From the NCBI RefSeq assembly GCF_036170895.1, contig NZ_CP108036.1, forward strand, positions 3,596,001-3,660,000: DNA of 64,000 nucleotides, read 5' to 3'. This DNA comes from Streptomyces erythrochromogenes. GTDB lineage: Bacteria > Actinomycetota > Actinomycetes > Streptomycetales > Streptomycetaceae. Position numbers and translations under genes: made by a program. Below are positions 18,388 through 30,928 of the stretch, in pieces. The number at the start of each line of letters is the position of its first letter. Position 1 is the stretch's first letter. The notes under the pieces are model-generated. The model had not been told where the DNA came from and searched no databases. It was given only the letters and a program-made list of their open reading frames with translations.

Positions 18388-19190
18388 TTCGAGGCCTCCT
18401 CACGGCCGAGGCGCTCCGCGGAGCTCTGCTCCAGCGCCTTGAGGTCGTCGAGCGCCTCGCCGGACACGTCGCGGATCTGGCCGCGGGCGCGGAGCGTCTG
18501 GCTGACGGTCAGCTCGGACGGGGTGCCGTCCGGCAGCAGGCCGGGAACGTCCACCGCGTTGTGCCGGGCGTAGACGCCGGGCGCGGGCAGCGGCGGGAGC
18601 TGCACGCCCTCGCGTACGCGGCGCTCGGCCAGCTCGCGCTGGGTCGCGGCCCGTTCGGTGCGCTCGCGGTGGGTGAGCACCATCGCGCCGACGGCCGCGG
18701 TGATCAGCAGCGCGCCGGTGATCTCGAAGGCGAAGACGTACTTGGTGAAGATCAGCTGCGCCAGGCCCTCGACGTGCCCGGCGGAGTTGATCCGGCCGAG
18801 CCCGTTGAAGTGGCCCAGTCCGGCGTGGCCGATGCCGGCGAACAGCAGGATGCCGAAGCCGAGCCCGCACAGGAGGGCCAGCCAGCGCTGTCCCTTGATG
18901 GTCTCCTTCAGGGAGTCGGCGGCGGTGACGCCGACGAGCATGACCACGAAGAGGAAGAGCATCATGATCGCGCCGGTGTAGACGATGACCTGGACGACGC
19001 CCAGGAAGTACGCCCCGTTGGCGAGGTAGAAGACCGCCAGGATGATCATCGTCCCGGCGAGGCTGAGGGCGCTGTGCACGGCCTTCTTCATCAGGATCGT
19101 GGCCAGCGCGCCGATGACGGCGACCGTGCCGAGGATCCAGAACTGCACGGCCTCACCGCTGGAGGTGACGGTCGCGGCGACGGCGCTCAT
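18384..19190 (-). CDS. nuoJ: NADH-quinone oxidoreductase subunit J
   Basis: 268 residues. The core (about 1-180) has five TM helices with the conserved TM3 pi-bulge segment [21 protein letters not shown]. The last 85 or so residues are a hydrophilic, charged extension not present in E. coli NuoJ (184 residues). Such extensions occur in actinobacterial homologues. The ATG at 19190 overlaps the nuoI stop (ATGA). Confidence 0.95.
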   Translation of the reverse strand: MSAVAATVTSSGEAVQFWILGTVAVIGALATILMKKAVHSALSLAGTMIILAVFYLANGAYFLGVVQVIVYTGAIMMLFLFVVMLVGVTAADSLKETIKGQRWLALLCGLGFGILLFAGIGHAGLGHFNGLGRINSAGHVEGLAQLIFTKYVFAFEITGALLITAAVGAMVLTHRERTERAATQRELAERRVREGVQLPPLPAPGVYARHNAVDVPGLLPDGTPSELTVSQTLRARGQIRDVSGEALDDLKALEQSSAERLGREEASK

Positions 19191-19789
19191 GCCCCCACCT
19201 CCGCGGCGTTCCCGTCGGCCGCCCCGGCCGGCTCCTCCCCCTTGGAGACCGCCACCTGCCGGACGGTGCCCGGGGCGGCGCCCGTCACCAGTCCGCGGTA
19301 GTAGTCCTGCTCGTCGGTGCCGGGGAAGACCGAGTGCGGGGCCTCGACCATGCCCTCGGTCAGCCCGGCGAGCAGCTGGTCCTTGGTGTAGATGAGCGAC
19401 TCGCGGCTGGAGTCGGCCAGTTCGAACTCGTTCGTCATGGTCAGCGCCCGGGTCGGGCACGCCTCGACGCACAGCCCGCACAGGATGCAGCGGGCGTAGT
19501 TGATCTGGTAGACCCGGCCGTACCGCTCACCCGGGGAGTAGCGCTCCTCCTCGGTGTTGTCCGCGCCCTCCACGTAGATGGCGTCGGCGGGACAGGCCCA
19601 GGCGCACAGCTCGCACCCGATGCACTTCTCCAGACCGTCGGGGTGCCGGTTGAGCTGGTGCCGTCCGTGGAAGCGCGGGGCGGTCGTCTTCTGCTGCTCC
19701 GGGTACTGCTCGGTGAGGCGCTTCTTGAACATGGCCTTGAAGGTCACGCCGAAGCCGGCCACCGGGTTCTGCCACTTCTCGTCAGACAT
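19187..19789 (-). CDS. nuoI: NADH-quinone oxidoreductase subunit I
   Basis: A 200-residue subunit carrying clusters N6a and N6b in the Q-module. The two [4Fe-4S] motifs are [12 protein letters not shown] and [12 protein letters not shown]. The N-terminal amphipathic helices contain [19 protein letters not shown] chose ATG 19789, which overlaps the end of nuoH by 8 bp. The frame stays open 8 codons upstream, but those residues do not match the family. The C-terminal 40 residues are an Ala/Gly/Glu-rich extension. Confidence 0.96.
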   Translation of the reverse strand: MSDEKWQNPVAGFGVTFKAMFKKRLTEQYPEQQKTTAPRFHGRHQLNRHPDGLEKCIGCELCAWACPADAIYVEGADNTEEERYSPGERYGRVYQINYARCILCGLCVEACPTRALTMTNEFELADSSRESLIYTKDQLLAGLTEGMVEAPHSVFPGTDEQDYYRGLVTGAAPGTVRQVAVSKGEEPAGAADGNAAEVGA

Positions 19790-21146
19790 TCTCAGCACCC
19801 TCCTCTCGGTCACTGTCGGTGTTCGCCCCGCCGCTGACGATCAGCTCGCGCTCGCTGCGGGGCCGCCTGCGCGGTACGGGTGCCAGGTGCTGGCCGGGCT
19901 TGGGCGGTACGGGGAACCCGCCCGCCAGCGGATCGAAGGGCGCGGTGTCCTTGCCGGCGTCCGCGGCCGAAGCCTTCTCGCGCTTGTCGCGGAAGACGTC
20001 CGCGACGAAGGAGAGCAGCAGGACCGCCACGACGGCGCCGCCGACGTAGAGGGCGATGTCCGCGATCTCGTACGCCTCGTTGCGCAGGGCCCGGACGGTG
20101 GCGACCATCATCAGCCAGACCACGGAGACCGGGATCAGGACCTTCCAGCCGAGCTTCATCAGCTGGTCGTAGCGCACGCGCGGCAGCGTGCCGCGCAGCC
20201 AGATGAAGAAGAAGAGGAGCAGCTGCACCTTGAGGACGAACCAGAGCAGCGGCCACCAGCCGTGGTTCGCGCCCTCCCAGAACGAGCTGATCGGGTACGG
20301 GGCCCGCCAGCCGCCGAGGAACAGCGTGACCGAGACCGCCGAGACGGTGACCATGTTGACGTACTCGGCGAGCATGAACAGCGCGAACTTGATGGACGAG
20401 TACTCGGTGTTGAAGCCGCCGACCAGGTCGCCCTCGGACTCCGGCATGTCGAAGGGGGCGCGGTTCGTCTCGCCGACCATCGTGACGACGTAGATGATGA
20501 AGGACACCGGCAGCAGCACGATGAACCAGCGGTCCTGCTGGGCCTCCACGATCGCCGAGGTCGACATCGACCCGGAGTAGAGGAAGACCGAGGCGAAGGC
20601 CGCGCCCATCGCGATCTCGTAGGAGATCATCTGGGCGCAGGAGCGCAGGCCGCCGAGGAGCGGGTACGTGGAGCCGGAGGACCAGCCCGCGAGGACGATG
20701 CCGTAGATGCCGACCGAGGCCACCGCGAGGATGTAGAGCATCGCGATGGGCAGGTCGGTCAGCTGCATCGAGGTGCGCTGGCCGAAGATGGAGACCTCGT
20801 TGCCGGCCGGGCCGAAGGGGATCACCGCGATGGCCATGAAGGCCGGGATCGCCGCGATGATCGGGGCCAGGACGTACACCACCTTGTCGGCCCGCTTGAC
20901 GATGATGTCTTCCTTGAGCATCAGCTTCACGCCGTCGGCGAGCGACTGGAGCATGCCCCAGGGGCCGTGCCGGTTGGGGCCGATGCGCAGCTGCATCCAG
21001 GCGACGACCTTGCGCTCCCACACGATGGAGAAGAGCACCGTCACCATCAGGAAGGCGAAGCAGAACACCGCCTTGATGAGGACGAGCCACCAGACGTCCC
21101 GTCCGAAGAGGGACAGGTCCTCGGCAGCGAGTTGAACGGTGTTCAC
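19782..21146 (-). CDS. nuoH: NADH-quinone oxidoreductase subunit H
   Basis: A 454-residue membrane subunit that forms the quinone chamber at the junction with NuoB, NuoD and NuoI. Diagnostic segments are [21 protein letters not shown], the acidic loop [20 protein letters not shown] and [18 protein letters not shown]. Eight TM helices are expected. The C-terminal tail of about 70 residues is hydrophilic (ending REEGAENV) and is longer than in E. coli (325 residues total). Confidence 0.97.
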   Translation of the reverse strand: MNTVQLAAEDLSLFGRDVWWLVLIKAVFCFAFLMVTVLFSIVWERKVVAWMQLRIGPNRHGPWGMLQSLADGVKLMLKEDIIVKRADKVVYVLAPIIAAIPAFMAIAVIPFGPAGNEVSIFGQRTSMQLTDLPIAMLYILAVASVGIYGIVLAGWSSGSTYPLLGGLRSCAQMISYEIAMGAAFASVFLYSGSMSTSAIVEAQQDRWFIVLLPVSFIIYVVTMVGETNRAPFDMPESEGDLVGGFNTEYSSIKFALFMLAEYVNMVTVSAVSVTLFLGGWRAPYPISSFWEGANHGWWPLLWFVLKVQLLLFFFIWLRGTLPRVRYDQLMKLGWKVLIPVSVVWLMMVATVRALRNEAYEIADIALYVGGAVVAVLLLSFVADVFRDKREKASAADAGKDTAPFDPLAGGFPVPPKPGQHLAPVPRRRPRSERELIVSGGANTDSDREEGAENV

Positions 21147-23643
21147 GCGCCCACCTCCGCAGTGGTGTCGCCTGCGCCGGCCGGGGTCGCCGGGCCGATG
21201 CGTACGAGGGTGCCCGGGCGGGCTCCGGCGTCGGCGAGGACGCCGGAGCCGGTGGAGTTCAGCGGGAGCCAGACGACGCGGTCGGGCATCTCGGTGATCC
21301 GGAGCGGGAGTTCCACGGTGCCGGCGGGGCCGGTGACCGCGAGGACGTCACCGTCCTTGACGCCCGTCTCTGCGGCCGTGGCGGCCGACAGCCGGGCACT
21401 GGCCTCGTGCCGGGTGCCGGCCAGGGCCTCGTCGCCCTCCTGGAGCCGGCCCTGGTCGAGGAGGAGCCGGTGGCCCGCGAGGACCGCCTCGCCGACGCCC
21501 GGACGGGGCAGCGGCACCGGGGCGGTGGACTGCTCGGCTGCGAGCTCGCCCTCCCAGGGGCCGAGCCGCTCCAGCTCCCGGCGTACGGCGTGCACGTCGG
21601 GCAGTGCGATCGGCCGGTCGGCGGCGTCGGCCAGCATGTGCAGAACGCGGGCGTCGGCCGGAGCGAGCCTGCGGGTCATCTGGTCGGGCTTGAGCGCCGC
21701 CTCGAACGGGCGGACCCGGCCCTCCCAGTTGATGAACGCGCCCGCCTTCTCGGCGACCGCGGCGACCGGCAGGACCACGTCCGCGTGGTCGGTGACCTCG
21801 CCGGGCCGCAGCTCCAGGGAGACCACGAAGGCCTCCTGCAGGGCGGTCCGCGCGCGGGCCGGGTCCGGCAGGTCGGTGACCTCGACGCCCGCGACCAGCA
21901 GCGCGGACAGTTCCCGGGTGGCCGCCGCCTCGATGATCTGGCCGGTGTCGCGGCCGTAGCGGTGCGGGAGTTCGTCCAGTCCCCAGGCGGTGGCGACCTC
22001 GTCGCGGGCCCGCGGGTCGGTGGCCGGACGGCCGCCCGGCAGCAGCGACGGCAGCGCGCCGGCCTCGACGGCCGCCCGCTCCCCGGCCCGGCGCGGGATC
22101 CACACCAGCTTCGCCCCGGTCGCGGCGGCCGCCCGTACGGCGGCGGTGAGCGCGCCGGGCACGCCGGCGAGGCGCTCCCCGACGACGATGACGGCGCCCG
22201 GCCGGCGCAGCGCCTCGGCGGCTTCGGCGCCGCCCGCCTCCAGGCCGGTCCGCGAGGACAGTGCGTCGAGCCAGTCCGGCTCGGTGCCGGGGGCGGCCGC
22301 CAGCAGGGTGCCGCCGGCCTTGTCCAGTCCGCGGGTGGCGAAGGGGGCGAGGGCGAAGGTCCGCTGCTTGTGCCTGCGGTGGGCCTTGCGCAGCCGCAGG
22401 AAGACGCCGGGGGCCTCCTCCTCGGCCTCGATGCCGGCGAGCAGCACCGTGGGCGCCGCCTCCAGCGAGGTGTAGGTGACGCCGTCGCCGTCGAGGTCCT
22501 TGCCGGTGCCGGCGACGGTGGCGGCCAGGAAGTCGGCCTCCTCCGCGCTGTGCACGCGGGCCCGGAAGTCGATGTCGTTGGTGTCGAGGACCACCCGCGC
22601 GAACTTGGCGTACGCGTAGGCGTCCTCCACGGTCAGCCGGCCGCCGGTGAGGACCCCGGCCCGGCCGCGCGCGGCGGCGAGCCCGTTCGCCGCGGCCTCC
22701 AGGGCCTCGGGCCAGCTCGCCGGTTCCAGAACCCCGGCGGCGCTGCGCACCAGCGGGGTGGTCAGCCGGTCCGGGCGCTGCGCGTAGCGGAACCCGAAGC
22801 GGCCCTTGTCGCAGAGCCACTCCTCGTTGACCTCGGGGTCCTCCGCGGCGAGGCGCCGCAGCACCTTGCCGCGGCGGTGGTCGGTACGGGTCGCGCAGCC
22901 GCCCGCGCAGTGCTCGCACACGCTCGGGGAGGAGACGAGGTCGAAGGGGCGGGAGCGGAAGCGGTACGCGGCCGAGGTGAGGGCGCCGACCGGGCAGATC
23001 TGGATGGTGTTGCCGGAGAAGTACGACTCGAAGGGGTCGTCCTCGCCGGTGCCGACCTGCTGGAGCGCACCGCGTTCCAGGAGCTCGATCATCGGGTCGC
23101 CGGCGATCTCGTTGGAGAAGCGGGTGCAGCGGGCGCACAGCACGCACCGCTCCCGGTCCAGCAGGACCTGCGTGGAGATCGGGACGGGCTTCTCGTAGGT
23201 CCGCTTCCTGCCCTCGAAGCGGGACTCGGCGTTGCCGTGCGACATCGCCTGGTTCTGCAGCGGGCATTCGCCGCCCTTGTCGCAGACGGGGCAGTCCAGC
23301 GGGTGGTTGATGAGCAGCAGCTCCATCACCCCGCGCTGGGCCTTGTCGGCGACCTCGGAGGTCAGCTGGGTCTTGACGACCATGCCGTCGGTGCAGGTGA
23401 TGGTGCAGGAGGCCATCGGCTTGCGCTGGCCCTCGACCTCGACGATGCACTGGCGGCAGGCGCCGGCCGGGGGGAGGAGGGGGTGGTCGCAGAACCGGGG
23501 GATCTCGATGCCGAGCTGTTCGGCGGCGCGGATGACGAGGGTGCCCTTGGGCACCGAGAGCTCGACCCCGTCGATGGTCAGCGAGACCAGGTTCTCCGGC
23601 GGGACGGCGGCTTCTCCCCCGGAGGCGGCCGTAGTGGTGACGG

Positions 23644-23647
<4 letters not shown>
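21143..23647 (-). CDS. nuoG: NADH-quinone oxidoreductase subunit G
   Basis: An 834-residue molybdopterin-oxidoreductase-like subunit carrying the N1b, N4, N5 and N7 clusters. The [2Fe-2S] ligands are in [15 protein letters not shown]. His/Cys ligands of N5 are in [18 protein letters not shown]4 ligands are in [11 protein letters not shown] with ICPVGAL. N7 ligands are in CEHCAGGC plus a later Cys in [13 protein letters not shown]7 is therefore retained. The ATG at 23647 overlaps the nuoF stop (ATGA). The C-terminal half is Ala-rich and weakly conserved, with no residues suggesting a bound Mo cofactor. Confidence 0.97.
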
Positions 23648-25019
<1,372 letters not shown>

Positions 25020-25020
<1 letters not shown>

Positions 25021-25775
25021 CACTCCCCTCCCTCGGTGGTGCTCTCGCCGCGCGGGTGGACGATCGGGGTGTGCGGGGGCTCGCCGCGGGCGATCCGCAG
25101 CCCGATCAGGGAGGCGGGACCGGCGCCTCCGGTGGCCTCGACCGCGCCCGCCCGCTCGTCCGGGAAACCGGCCAGGATCCGGGCGGTCTCCTTGTAGGTG
25201 CACAGCGGCGCACCCCGAGTCGGGGAGACCTCGCGGCCGGCCAGCAGGTCGTCGACCATGGCCTTGGCGGAGTCGGGGGTCTGGTTGTCGAAGAACTCCC
25301 AGTTGACCATCACCACGGGGGCGTAGTCGCAGGCCGCGTTGCACTCGATGTGTTCGAGGGTGACCTTGCCGTCGGGGGTGGTCTCGTTGTTGCCGACCCC
25401 CAGGTGCTCCTTGAGCTCCTCGAAGATGGCGTCGCCGCCCATGACCGCGCACAGGGTGTTGGTGCAGACGCCGACCTGGTAGTCACCGGAGGGCTTGCGC
25501 CGGTACATCGTGTAGAAGGTGGCGACGGCGGTGACCTCGGCGGTGGTCAGCCCGAGCGTCTCGGCGCAGAAGCGGATGCCGGTCTTGGAGACGTAGCCCT
25601 CCTGCGACTGGCACAGGTGCAGCAGCGGGAGCAGCGCCGAGCGGCTGTCGGGGTAGCGGGCCACGACTTCCTTCGCGTCCGCTTCGAGGCGTGTCCGTAC
25701 CTCCGCCGGGAAGTCGGGGGCGGGGAGCTGGGGCATGCCCAGCGAGACCCCTCGGTTCTGAGGACTGGCGGTCAT
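25020..25775 (-). CDS. nuoE: NADH-quinone oxidoreductase subunit E
   Basis: A 251-residue thioredoxin-like subunit with cluster N1a. The four ligands are in [11 protein letters not shown] and CNAACDYAP. The N-terminal helical part contains [16 protein letters not shown]. The C-terminal 65 residues (from about residue 185) are an Ala/Gly/Pro-rich extension absent from E. coli NuoE (166 residues). Start and stop overlap the neighbouring nuo genes by 4 and 1 bases. Confidence 0.96.
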
Positions 25776-27115
25776 CGGTCGACGCCTCCCATCACGGGGT
25801 CGATGGAGGCGACGGCGACGATGACGTCGGCGACCTGGCCGCCCTCGCACATCGCGGCCATGGCCTGCAGGTTGGTGAAGGACGGATCGCGGAAGTGGAC
25901 CCGGTAGGGGCGGGTTCCGCCGTCGGAGACGACGTGGACGCCGAGCTCGCCCTTGGGCGATTCGACGGCGGCGTACGCCTGCCCGGCCGGTACCCGGAAG
26001 CCCTCGGTCACCAGCTTGAAGTGGTGGATGAGGGCCTCCATGGAGGTGCCCATGATGTTCCTGATGTGGTCGAGCGAGTTGCCGAGGCCGTCGGGACCCA
26101 TGGCCAGCTGCGCCGGCCAGGCGATCTTCTTGTCGGCGACCATCACCGGGCCGGGCTCCAGCCGCTCCAGGCACTGCTCGACGATCCGCAGCGACTGGCG
26201 CATCTCCTCCAGGCGGATCAGGAACCGCCCGTAGGAGTCGCAGGTCTCGGTGGTCGGCACGTCGAACTCGTAGTTCTCGTAGCCGCAGTACGGGTCCGAC
26301 TTGCGCAGGTCGTGGGGCAGGCCGGCGGAGCGCAGGATCGGGCCGGTGGCGCCGAGCGCCATGCAGCCGGAGAGGTCGAGGTAGCCGACGTCCTGCATGC
26401 GGGCCTTGAAGATGGGGTTGCCGGTGGCGAGCTTGTCGTACTCCGGCAGGTTCTTCTTCATGGTCTTGACGAACTCGCGCAGCTGGTCGACGGCGCCCGG
26501 GGGCAGGTCCTGCGCGAGGCCGCCGGGGCGGATGAACGCGTGGTTCATGCGCAGCCCGGTGATCAGCTCGAAGATGTCGAGGATCAGCTCGCGGTCGCGG
26601 AAGCCGTAGATCATGATCGTGGTCGCGCCCAGCTCCATACCGCCGGTGGCGATGCACACCAGGTGGGAGGAGAGCCGGTTGAGTTCCATCAGCAGGACGC
26701 GGATGACGGTGGCGCGGTCCGGGATCTGGTCGGTGATGCCGAGCAGCTTCTCGACGCCGAGGCAGTACGCCGTCTCGTTGAAGAACGGCGTCAGGTAGTC
26801 CATGCGCGTGACGAAGGTGGTGCCCTGCGTCCAGTTGCGGAATTCGAGGTTCTTCTCGATTCCGGTGTGGAGGTAGCCGATGCCGCAGCGGGCCTCGGTG
26901 ACGGTCTCGCCGTCGATCTCCAGGATCAGCCGGAGCACACCGTGGGTGGACGGGTGCTGCGGACCCATGTTGACGACGATCCGCTCGTCGTCGGCCTTGG
27001 CCGCCGACTGGACGATCTCGTCCCAGTCACCGCCGGTGACGGTGTAGACGGTGCCCTCGGTCGTCTCGCGGGCGGAGGAGTGGTTGCCTGCTTCTTCATT
27101 CGTGATGGGGGACAT
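25772..27115 (-). CDS. nuoD: NADH-quinone oxidoreductase subunit D
   Basis: A 447-residue 49-kDa-type subunit that lines the quinone pocket. Visible motifs are [15 protein letters not shown] (the His that contacts the quinone headgroup), [21 protein letters not shown] and, near the end, [12 protein letters not shown]. It is separate from NuoC (not the fused NuoCD of enterobacteria). The first 40 residues are a variable Thr/Glu-rich lead. Confidence 0.98.
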   Translation of the reverse strand: MSPITNEEAGNHSSARETTEGTVYTVTGGDWDEIVQSAAKADDERIVVNMGPQHPSTHGVLRLILEIDGETVTEARCGIGYLHTGIEKNLEFRNWTQGTTFVTRMDYLTPFFNETAYCLGVEKLLGITDQIPDRATVIRVLLMELNRLSSHLVCIATGGMELGATTIMIYGFRDRELILDIFELITGLRMNHAFIRPGGLAQDLPPGAVDQLREFVKTMKKNLPEYDKLATGNPIFKARMQDVGYLDLSGCMALGATGPILRSAGLPHDLRKSDPYCGYENYEFDVPTTETCDSYGRFLIRLEEMRQSLRIVEQCLERLEPGPVMVADKKIAWPAQLAMGPDGLGNSLDHIRNIMGTSMEALIHHFKLVTEGFRVPAGQAYAAVESPKGELGVHVVSDGGTRPYRVHFRDPSFTNLQAMAAMCEGGQVADVIVAVASIDPVMGGVDR

Positions 27116-27864
27116 CAGCTGTACGACCTCCGCTGGTCGGGAGCCGGGATCTGGGCGCCCTTGTACTCGACGGGGATGCCGCCGAGCGGGTAGTCCTTGC
27201 GCTGCGGGAAGCCCTGCCAGTCGTCCGGCATCATGATCCGGGTGAGGGCCGGGTGCCCGTCGAAGACCAGGCCGAAGAAGTCGTACGTCTCGCGCTCGTG
27301 CCAGTCGTTGGTCGGGTAGACGGAGACGAGCGAGGGGACCTGCGGGTCGCCGTCCGGGACGGAGACCTCCAGCCGCAGGATCCGGCCGTGGGTGAGCGAG
27401 CGCAGGTGGTAGACGGCGTGCAGCTCGCGGCCCTTGTCCCCGGGGAAGTGGACTCCCGAGACCCCGGTGCAGAGCTCGAAGCGCAGGGCGGGGTCGTCGC
27501 GCAGGGTCCGCGCGACGCGCACGAGGTGCTCGCGGGCGATGTGGAAGGTGAGCTCGCCCCGGTCGACCACCGTCTTCTCGATGGCGTTCTCCGGGAGCAG
27601 GTCCTGCTCCTCCAGGGCGCCTTCGAGCTCGTCGGCCACCTCGTCGAAGTAGGAGCCGTACGGGCGGGAGGTCGCACCGGGCAGGGCCACGGTGCGGACG
27701 AGGCCGCCGTAGCCGCTGGTGTCGCCGCCGTTGGCCGCGCCGAACATGCCCTTGCGGACGCCGATGACCTCGGGGCCCTGGGCGCGCGGTGCGGGAAGGC
27801 CGCTGCCGTCCGCGCCGGTCGCGCCGGTGTCGTTGCCGTTGTCCGGCTCTTGGGTCTCACTCAC
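27115..27864 (-). CDS. nuoC: NADH-quinone oxidoreductase subunit C
   Basis: A 249-residue 30-kDa-type peripheral subunit. The family signature region reads [20 protein letters not shown] followed by [26 protein letters not shown]. The first 40 residues are a low-complexity Gly/Asp/Ala lead common in Streptomyces. The GTG start overlaps the nuoB stop (GTGA), and its own stop overlaps nuoD by one base. Confidence 0.97.
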   Translation of the reverse strand: MSETQEPDNGNDTGATGADGSGLPAPRAQGPEVIGVRKGMFGAANGGDTSGYGGLVRTVALPGATSRPYGSYFDEVADELEGALEEQDLLPENAIEKTVVDRGELTFHIAREHLVRVARTLRDDPALRFELCTGVSGVHFPGDKGRELHAVYHLRSLTHGRILRLEVSVPDGDPQVPSLVSVYPTNDWHERETYDFFGLVFDGHPALTRIMMPDDWQGFPQRKDYPLGGIPVEYKGAQIPAPDQRRSYS

Positions 27865-28415
27865 CGGAGCAGCCCCTTCATCTCAATGGTGGGGAGGGCC
27901 TTGAGGGCCGCCGCCTCCGCCTCGCGGGCCGCTTCCTCCCGGTTCACGCCGAGCTTTCCGCCCTGGATCTTCTGGTGGAGCTTGAGGATCGCGTCCATCA
28001 GCATCTCGGGGCGGGGCGGGCAGCCGGGGAGGTAGATGTCCACCGGGACGATGTGGTCGACGCCCTGGACGATCGCGTAGTTGTTGAACATTCCGCCCGA
28101 AGATGCACAAACCCCCATGGAGATGACCCATTTGGGAGCGGGCATCTGGTCGTACACCTGGCGCAGCACCGGCGCCATCTTCTGGCTGACCCGTCCGGCC
28201 ACGATCATCAGATCGGCCTGGCGCGGGGAGCCGCGGAAGACCTCCATGCCGAAGCGGGCCAGGTCGTACCGGCCCGCTCCGGTCGTCATCATCTCGATGG
28301 CGCAGCAGGCGAGGCCGAAGGTCGCCGGGAAGACCGACGACTTGCGCACCCACCCCGCGGCCTGTTCGACGGTGGTCAGCAGAAAGCCGCTCGGCAGCTT
28401 CTCTTCCAGTCCCAT
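27861..28415 (-). CDS. nuoB: NADH-quinone oxidoreductase subunit B
   Basis: A 184-residue PSST subunit that holds terminal cluster N2 and hands electrons to menaquinone. The tandem cysteines are in LACCAIEMM, with the other ligands in [10 protein letters not shown] and [10 protein letters not shown]. The C terminus is an Ala/Glu-rich tail. Fifteen bases separate it from nuoA. Confidence 0.98.
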   Translation of the reverse strand: MGLEEKLPSGFLLTTVEQAAGWVRKSSVFPATFGLACCAIEMMTTGAGRYDLARFGMEVFRGSPRQADLMIVAGRVSQKMAPVLRQVYDQMPAPKWVISMGVCASSGGMFNNYAIVQGVDHIVPVDIYLPGCPPRPEMLMDAILKLHQKIQGGKLGVNREEAAREAEAAALKALPTIEMKGLLR

Positions 28416-28430
28416 GGGAAATTCAGCCCC

Positions 28431-28790
28431 TCAGTCCCATTCCAGGCCGCCGCGGCGCCATACGTAGGCGTAGGCGACGAAGACGGTGAGCACGAAGAGC
28501 AGCATCTCGACGAGCCCGAAGATCCCCAGGGAGTCGAAGGTGACGGCCCAGGGGTAGAGGAAGACAACCTCGATGTCGAAGACGATGAAGAGCATCGCCG
28601 TCAGGTAGTACTTGATGGGGAAGCGACCGCCGCCGGCCGGCATCGGTGTCGGCTCGATGCCGCACTCGTAGGCGTCGAGCTTCGCCCGGTTGTACCTTTT
28701 TGGACCGATCAGCGTGGCCATGACCACGGAGAAGATCGCAAACCCTGCGCCGAGGGCGCCGAGCACGAGGATGGGCGCGTACGCATTCAC
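28431..28790 (-). CDS. nuoA: NADH-quinone oxidoreductase subunit A
   Basis: A 119-residue subunit with three TM helices. The conserved loop reads AYECGIEPT (Cys that reports active/deactive state in other species), and TM2 has FIVFDIEVVFLYPWA with the conserved acidic residues. The start is a GTG at 28790. It is the first gene of the operon, and the upstream region holds a Rex-like operator. Confidence 0.97.
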   Translation of the reverse strand: MNAYAPILVLGALGAGFAIFSVVMATLIGPKRYNRAKLDAYECGIEPTPMPAGGGRFPIKYYLTAMLFIVFDIEVVFLYPWAVTFDSLGIFGLVEMLLFVLTVFVAYAYVWRRGGLEWD

Positions 28791-29564
28791 GCTCCTCGCT
28801 CCTTCCAGTCGTCCTTGACCGTTGGACCGCCGCCGGCCGAGGGCCCCGCCTCGCGAAGATCGTGCACATGTGAGGCAGTTCACAAGCCGGACTGGTGCGC
28901 ATCTTATGCCTGCTCGTCTGTGATCTGCGACACGGGTAACAACACCGAGTTTGTGATCTCCACCACCTGACGAACGATCATGAAGTCCGATGAGTGGTGA
29001 TCTTCATACTCGAAGCAGCCGCATGATCACCAAAGGTGACATTCGAGCCCGTTCCCGCAGGTGGAGGGCACCTCGCCCTATCAAACGGTGGCACTTGCAG
29101 GCAAATTGGCATCGAGGCGCCTGCGGTGATAAGGGGATCCGCGTCCCCCGGTCGGGGGAGCCCGTGCGTACGGAGGTGGACGCGGGGCACACGAGGGTGC
29201 GGCGGGCCGCCGAGTGCGTGCATCCGTTCACGAACCCCTCCCGGTGGCGAGGGCCCGCTTCACAGGAAGGTCACGGGCCGGCCACAGCGTCCACATGGCG
29301 TGATCTCCCTGTGACCTGCGCCACTCTGAATCAGGCGTTCCGAAAGCGGGCTTGGCCATCTGTGCGGAGGGGTGGTAGTCCGTGGATCATTTCGGACTTA
29401 TTACTGAAACCCCATGATCACAGCCTTGTGAGGGTGTGTCCGTTTCGCCCGTTACGGCGTCAATAAGAAGCCGGGCGCGCCCGGTTCGCGTGCCTTCGCG
29501 GGCAACTGTGGCGCACCCCACGTTTCTTGAAGGGACCCCTTGCGCCCTGATAGCGGTTGTCCTC
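28791..29564. other. 774-bp divergent intergenic region, nuoA / NlpC-P60
   Basis: Holds the divergent promoters of the nuo operon and the NlpC/P60 gene. The Rex-like operator is at 28869-28884. An inverted repeat TGGTGATC (28995-29002) / GATCACCA (29025-29032) and further GATCA elements near 28976, 29391 and 29414 may be regulator sites. I looked for the conserved core of a c-di-AMP (ydaO) riboswitch in front of the NlpC gene and did not find it. No coding frame here has convincing composition. Confidence 0.6.
28869..28884. promoter_or_regulatory. Rex-type operator upstream of nuoA
   Basis: TGTGAGGCAGTTCACA; on the minus strand TGTGAACTGCCTCACA. This matches 12 of 13 fixed positions of the actinobacterial Rex (redox-sensing repressor) consensus TGTGAACNNNTTCACA. 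It lies 79-94 bases upstream of the nuoA GTG. Rex releases DNA when NADH rises. The nuo operon is, as I recall, a known Rex target in Streptomyces coelicolor. Confidence 0.75.
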
Positions 29565-30395
29565 ATGTCCCACACCGCTCACATACCCAGCCACCGGAAG
29601 CCCCGCCGCAGCGCCTCGAAGCTCGCGGTCCGCGCCGGAGTTGCCGGTGGCGTCCTCAGCACCCTGGCCATGGCCGGCACCGCGAGCGCGTCCCCGTCCG
29701 AGCCCGTGGCCGAGACGACGCTCGAAATGCCGGTCCTGAACCTGGACCTGGCCGCCGAGGTCTCCTCCGCGGTCACCACGGCCGCCGAGAACACCCGTCT
29801 GGCCGCCGTGGAAGGCGAACTGACCGCCCAGGAGGAGAGCGCCCGCACCGGCGCCGCCGCCGAGGCGAAGCAGGCCAAGGAAGCGGCCCAGAAGGTCGCC
29901 GAGAAGAAGGCGAAGGAGGAGGCGGACCGCAAGGCCGAGGCCGAGCGCGCCACCCGCGACTCCGACCGCACCTCCCTCAAGAGCACTTCCACCTCCGCGA
30001 AGGCCCCGCAGGGCACCGGCACCGTGTCGGCCCCGGCGACCGGATCCGCCGCCGCCATCGTCAACTTCGCCCGTGCGCAGGTCGGCAAGGCCTACGTCAT
30101 GGGTGGCACCGGCCCGTCCTCCTTCGACTGCTCAGGCCTCGTCCAGGCCGCCTACCGCCAGGCCGGCATCTCCCTGCCGCGCATGTCCCAGGCGCAGTCC
30201 TCGGCCGGTACGTCCGTCTCCCTGAACGCCCTTCAGCCGGGCGACATCCTCTACTGGGGATCCAAGGGCAGCGCGTACCACGTGGCCATCTACGTCGGCG
30301 GCGGCAAGTTCGTCGGCGCGCAGAACCCCAGCACCGGCATCGTCGAGCGCAGCCTGAGCTACGACAAGCCGACGGGCGCCGTCCGCGTCCTCTGA
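29565..30395 (+). CDS. Secreted NlpC/P60 peptidoglycan endopeptidase
   Basis: A 276-residue cell-wall hydrolase that cuts peptide stems. The N terminus is Arg/Lys-rich and followed by a hydrophobic signal segment (about 18-45, ending TASASPS). A Lys/Glu/Ala-rich helical or coiled-coil stretch spans about 85-145. The NlpC/P60 domain (about 160-276) has the nucleophile Cys189 in FDCSGLVQAAYR and the base His239 in AYHVAIYVGGG. The ATG at 29565 is the first start that gives a signal peptide. A strong terminator follows the gene. Confidence 0.92.
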   Translation: MSHTAHIPSHRKPRRSASKLAVRAGVAGGVLSTLAMAGTASASPSEPVAETTLEMPVLNLDLAAEVSSAVTTAAENTRLAAVEGELTAQEESARTGAAAEAKQAKEAAQKVAEKKAKEEADRKAEAERATRDSDRTSLKSTSTSAKAPQGTGTVSAPATGSAAAIVNFARAQVGKAYVMGGTGPSSFDCSGLVQAAYRQAGISLPRMSQAQSSAGTSVSLNALQPGDILYWGSKGSAYHVAIYVGGGKFVGAQNPSTGIVERSLSYDKPTGAVRVL

Positions 30396-30440
30396 GCCCG
30401 CCCCTGAGCCCCGCTCAGGTCGCGGCAGCAGACACGGCCG

Positions 30441-30481
30441 AGGGCCGGTACTCCCCCGCTCGGGGGTGGAGTACCGGCCCT
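30441..30481. terminator. Terminator after the NlpC/P60 gene
   Basis: An AGGGCCGGTACTC arm pairs with GAGTACCGGCCCT, plus an inner CCCC/GGGG helix with a small bulge. It lies about 45 bp after the NlpC/P60 stop and isolates that gene from the small membrane-protein gene. Confidence 0.7.
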
Positions 30482-30637
30482 GGAGTCGTTTCCCGGACGG
30501 TCCGGGCTTTTCGGGCGTTCGGTGCCGTGCGCGCCCCGCATCTCCTCGGCCCGGCGGGCGACCGTGTCGAACGGGGCCCCCGGGCCCTGAGAAGATGGCG
30601 GCGCAGTCCCTGAGCGTCAGATGGAGGTGGTGGTCCC

Positions 30638-30910
30638 GTGGGCACACAGCCGTACGAGCCCCACGAGGCCGGCGACCCCACCACGGTCCGGGCCGCCCTC
30701 GGCCTCGGGCTCCTCGCCGTCGGGGGCTGGCTGCTGAACACCACCCGCCCCTGGCAGAAGCCGGGGCACGCCCTCCTCCTCGCGGCCGGCTGGACCGTGT
30801 CGGGCGCACTGCTGGTGTGCGGCCTGGTCCTGCTGGCGCGCTGCGTGCGCACCGTGCACGGATCCCCCGACCCTGAGGGCCGGGGGATCCGGGACCGCCG
30901 TCCTTCGTGA
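30638..30910 (+). CDS. Small two-TM membrane protein, unknown function
   Basis: 90 residues from a GTG preceded by GGAGGTGG. Codon third positions are almost all G/C, as expected for a real gene here. Two hydrophobic segments, about 19-35 (AALGLGLLAVGGWLL) and about 45-67 (LLLAAGWTVSGALLVCGLVLL), are separated by a short WQKPG loop. The tail is charged. It converges with the geranylgeranyl reductase gene. I do not recognise the family. Confidence 0.65.
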   Translation: MGTQPYEPHEAGDPTTVRAALGLGLLAVGGWLLNTTRPWQKPGHALLLAAGWTVSGALLVCGLVLLARCVRTVHGSPDPEGRGIRDRRPS

Positions 30911-30928
30911 GCCGGCTCCGTCAGGCCG

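Noticed and set aside
28791..29564. c-di-AMP (ydaO-type) riboswitch in front of the NlpC/P60 gene
   Set aside because: Such switches precede cell-wall hydrolase genes in actinobacteria, so I looked for the conserved core near a P1 helix. No match to the core sequence or arrangement was found on the plus strand.
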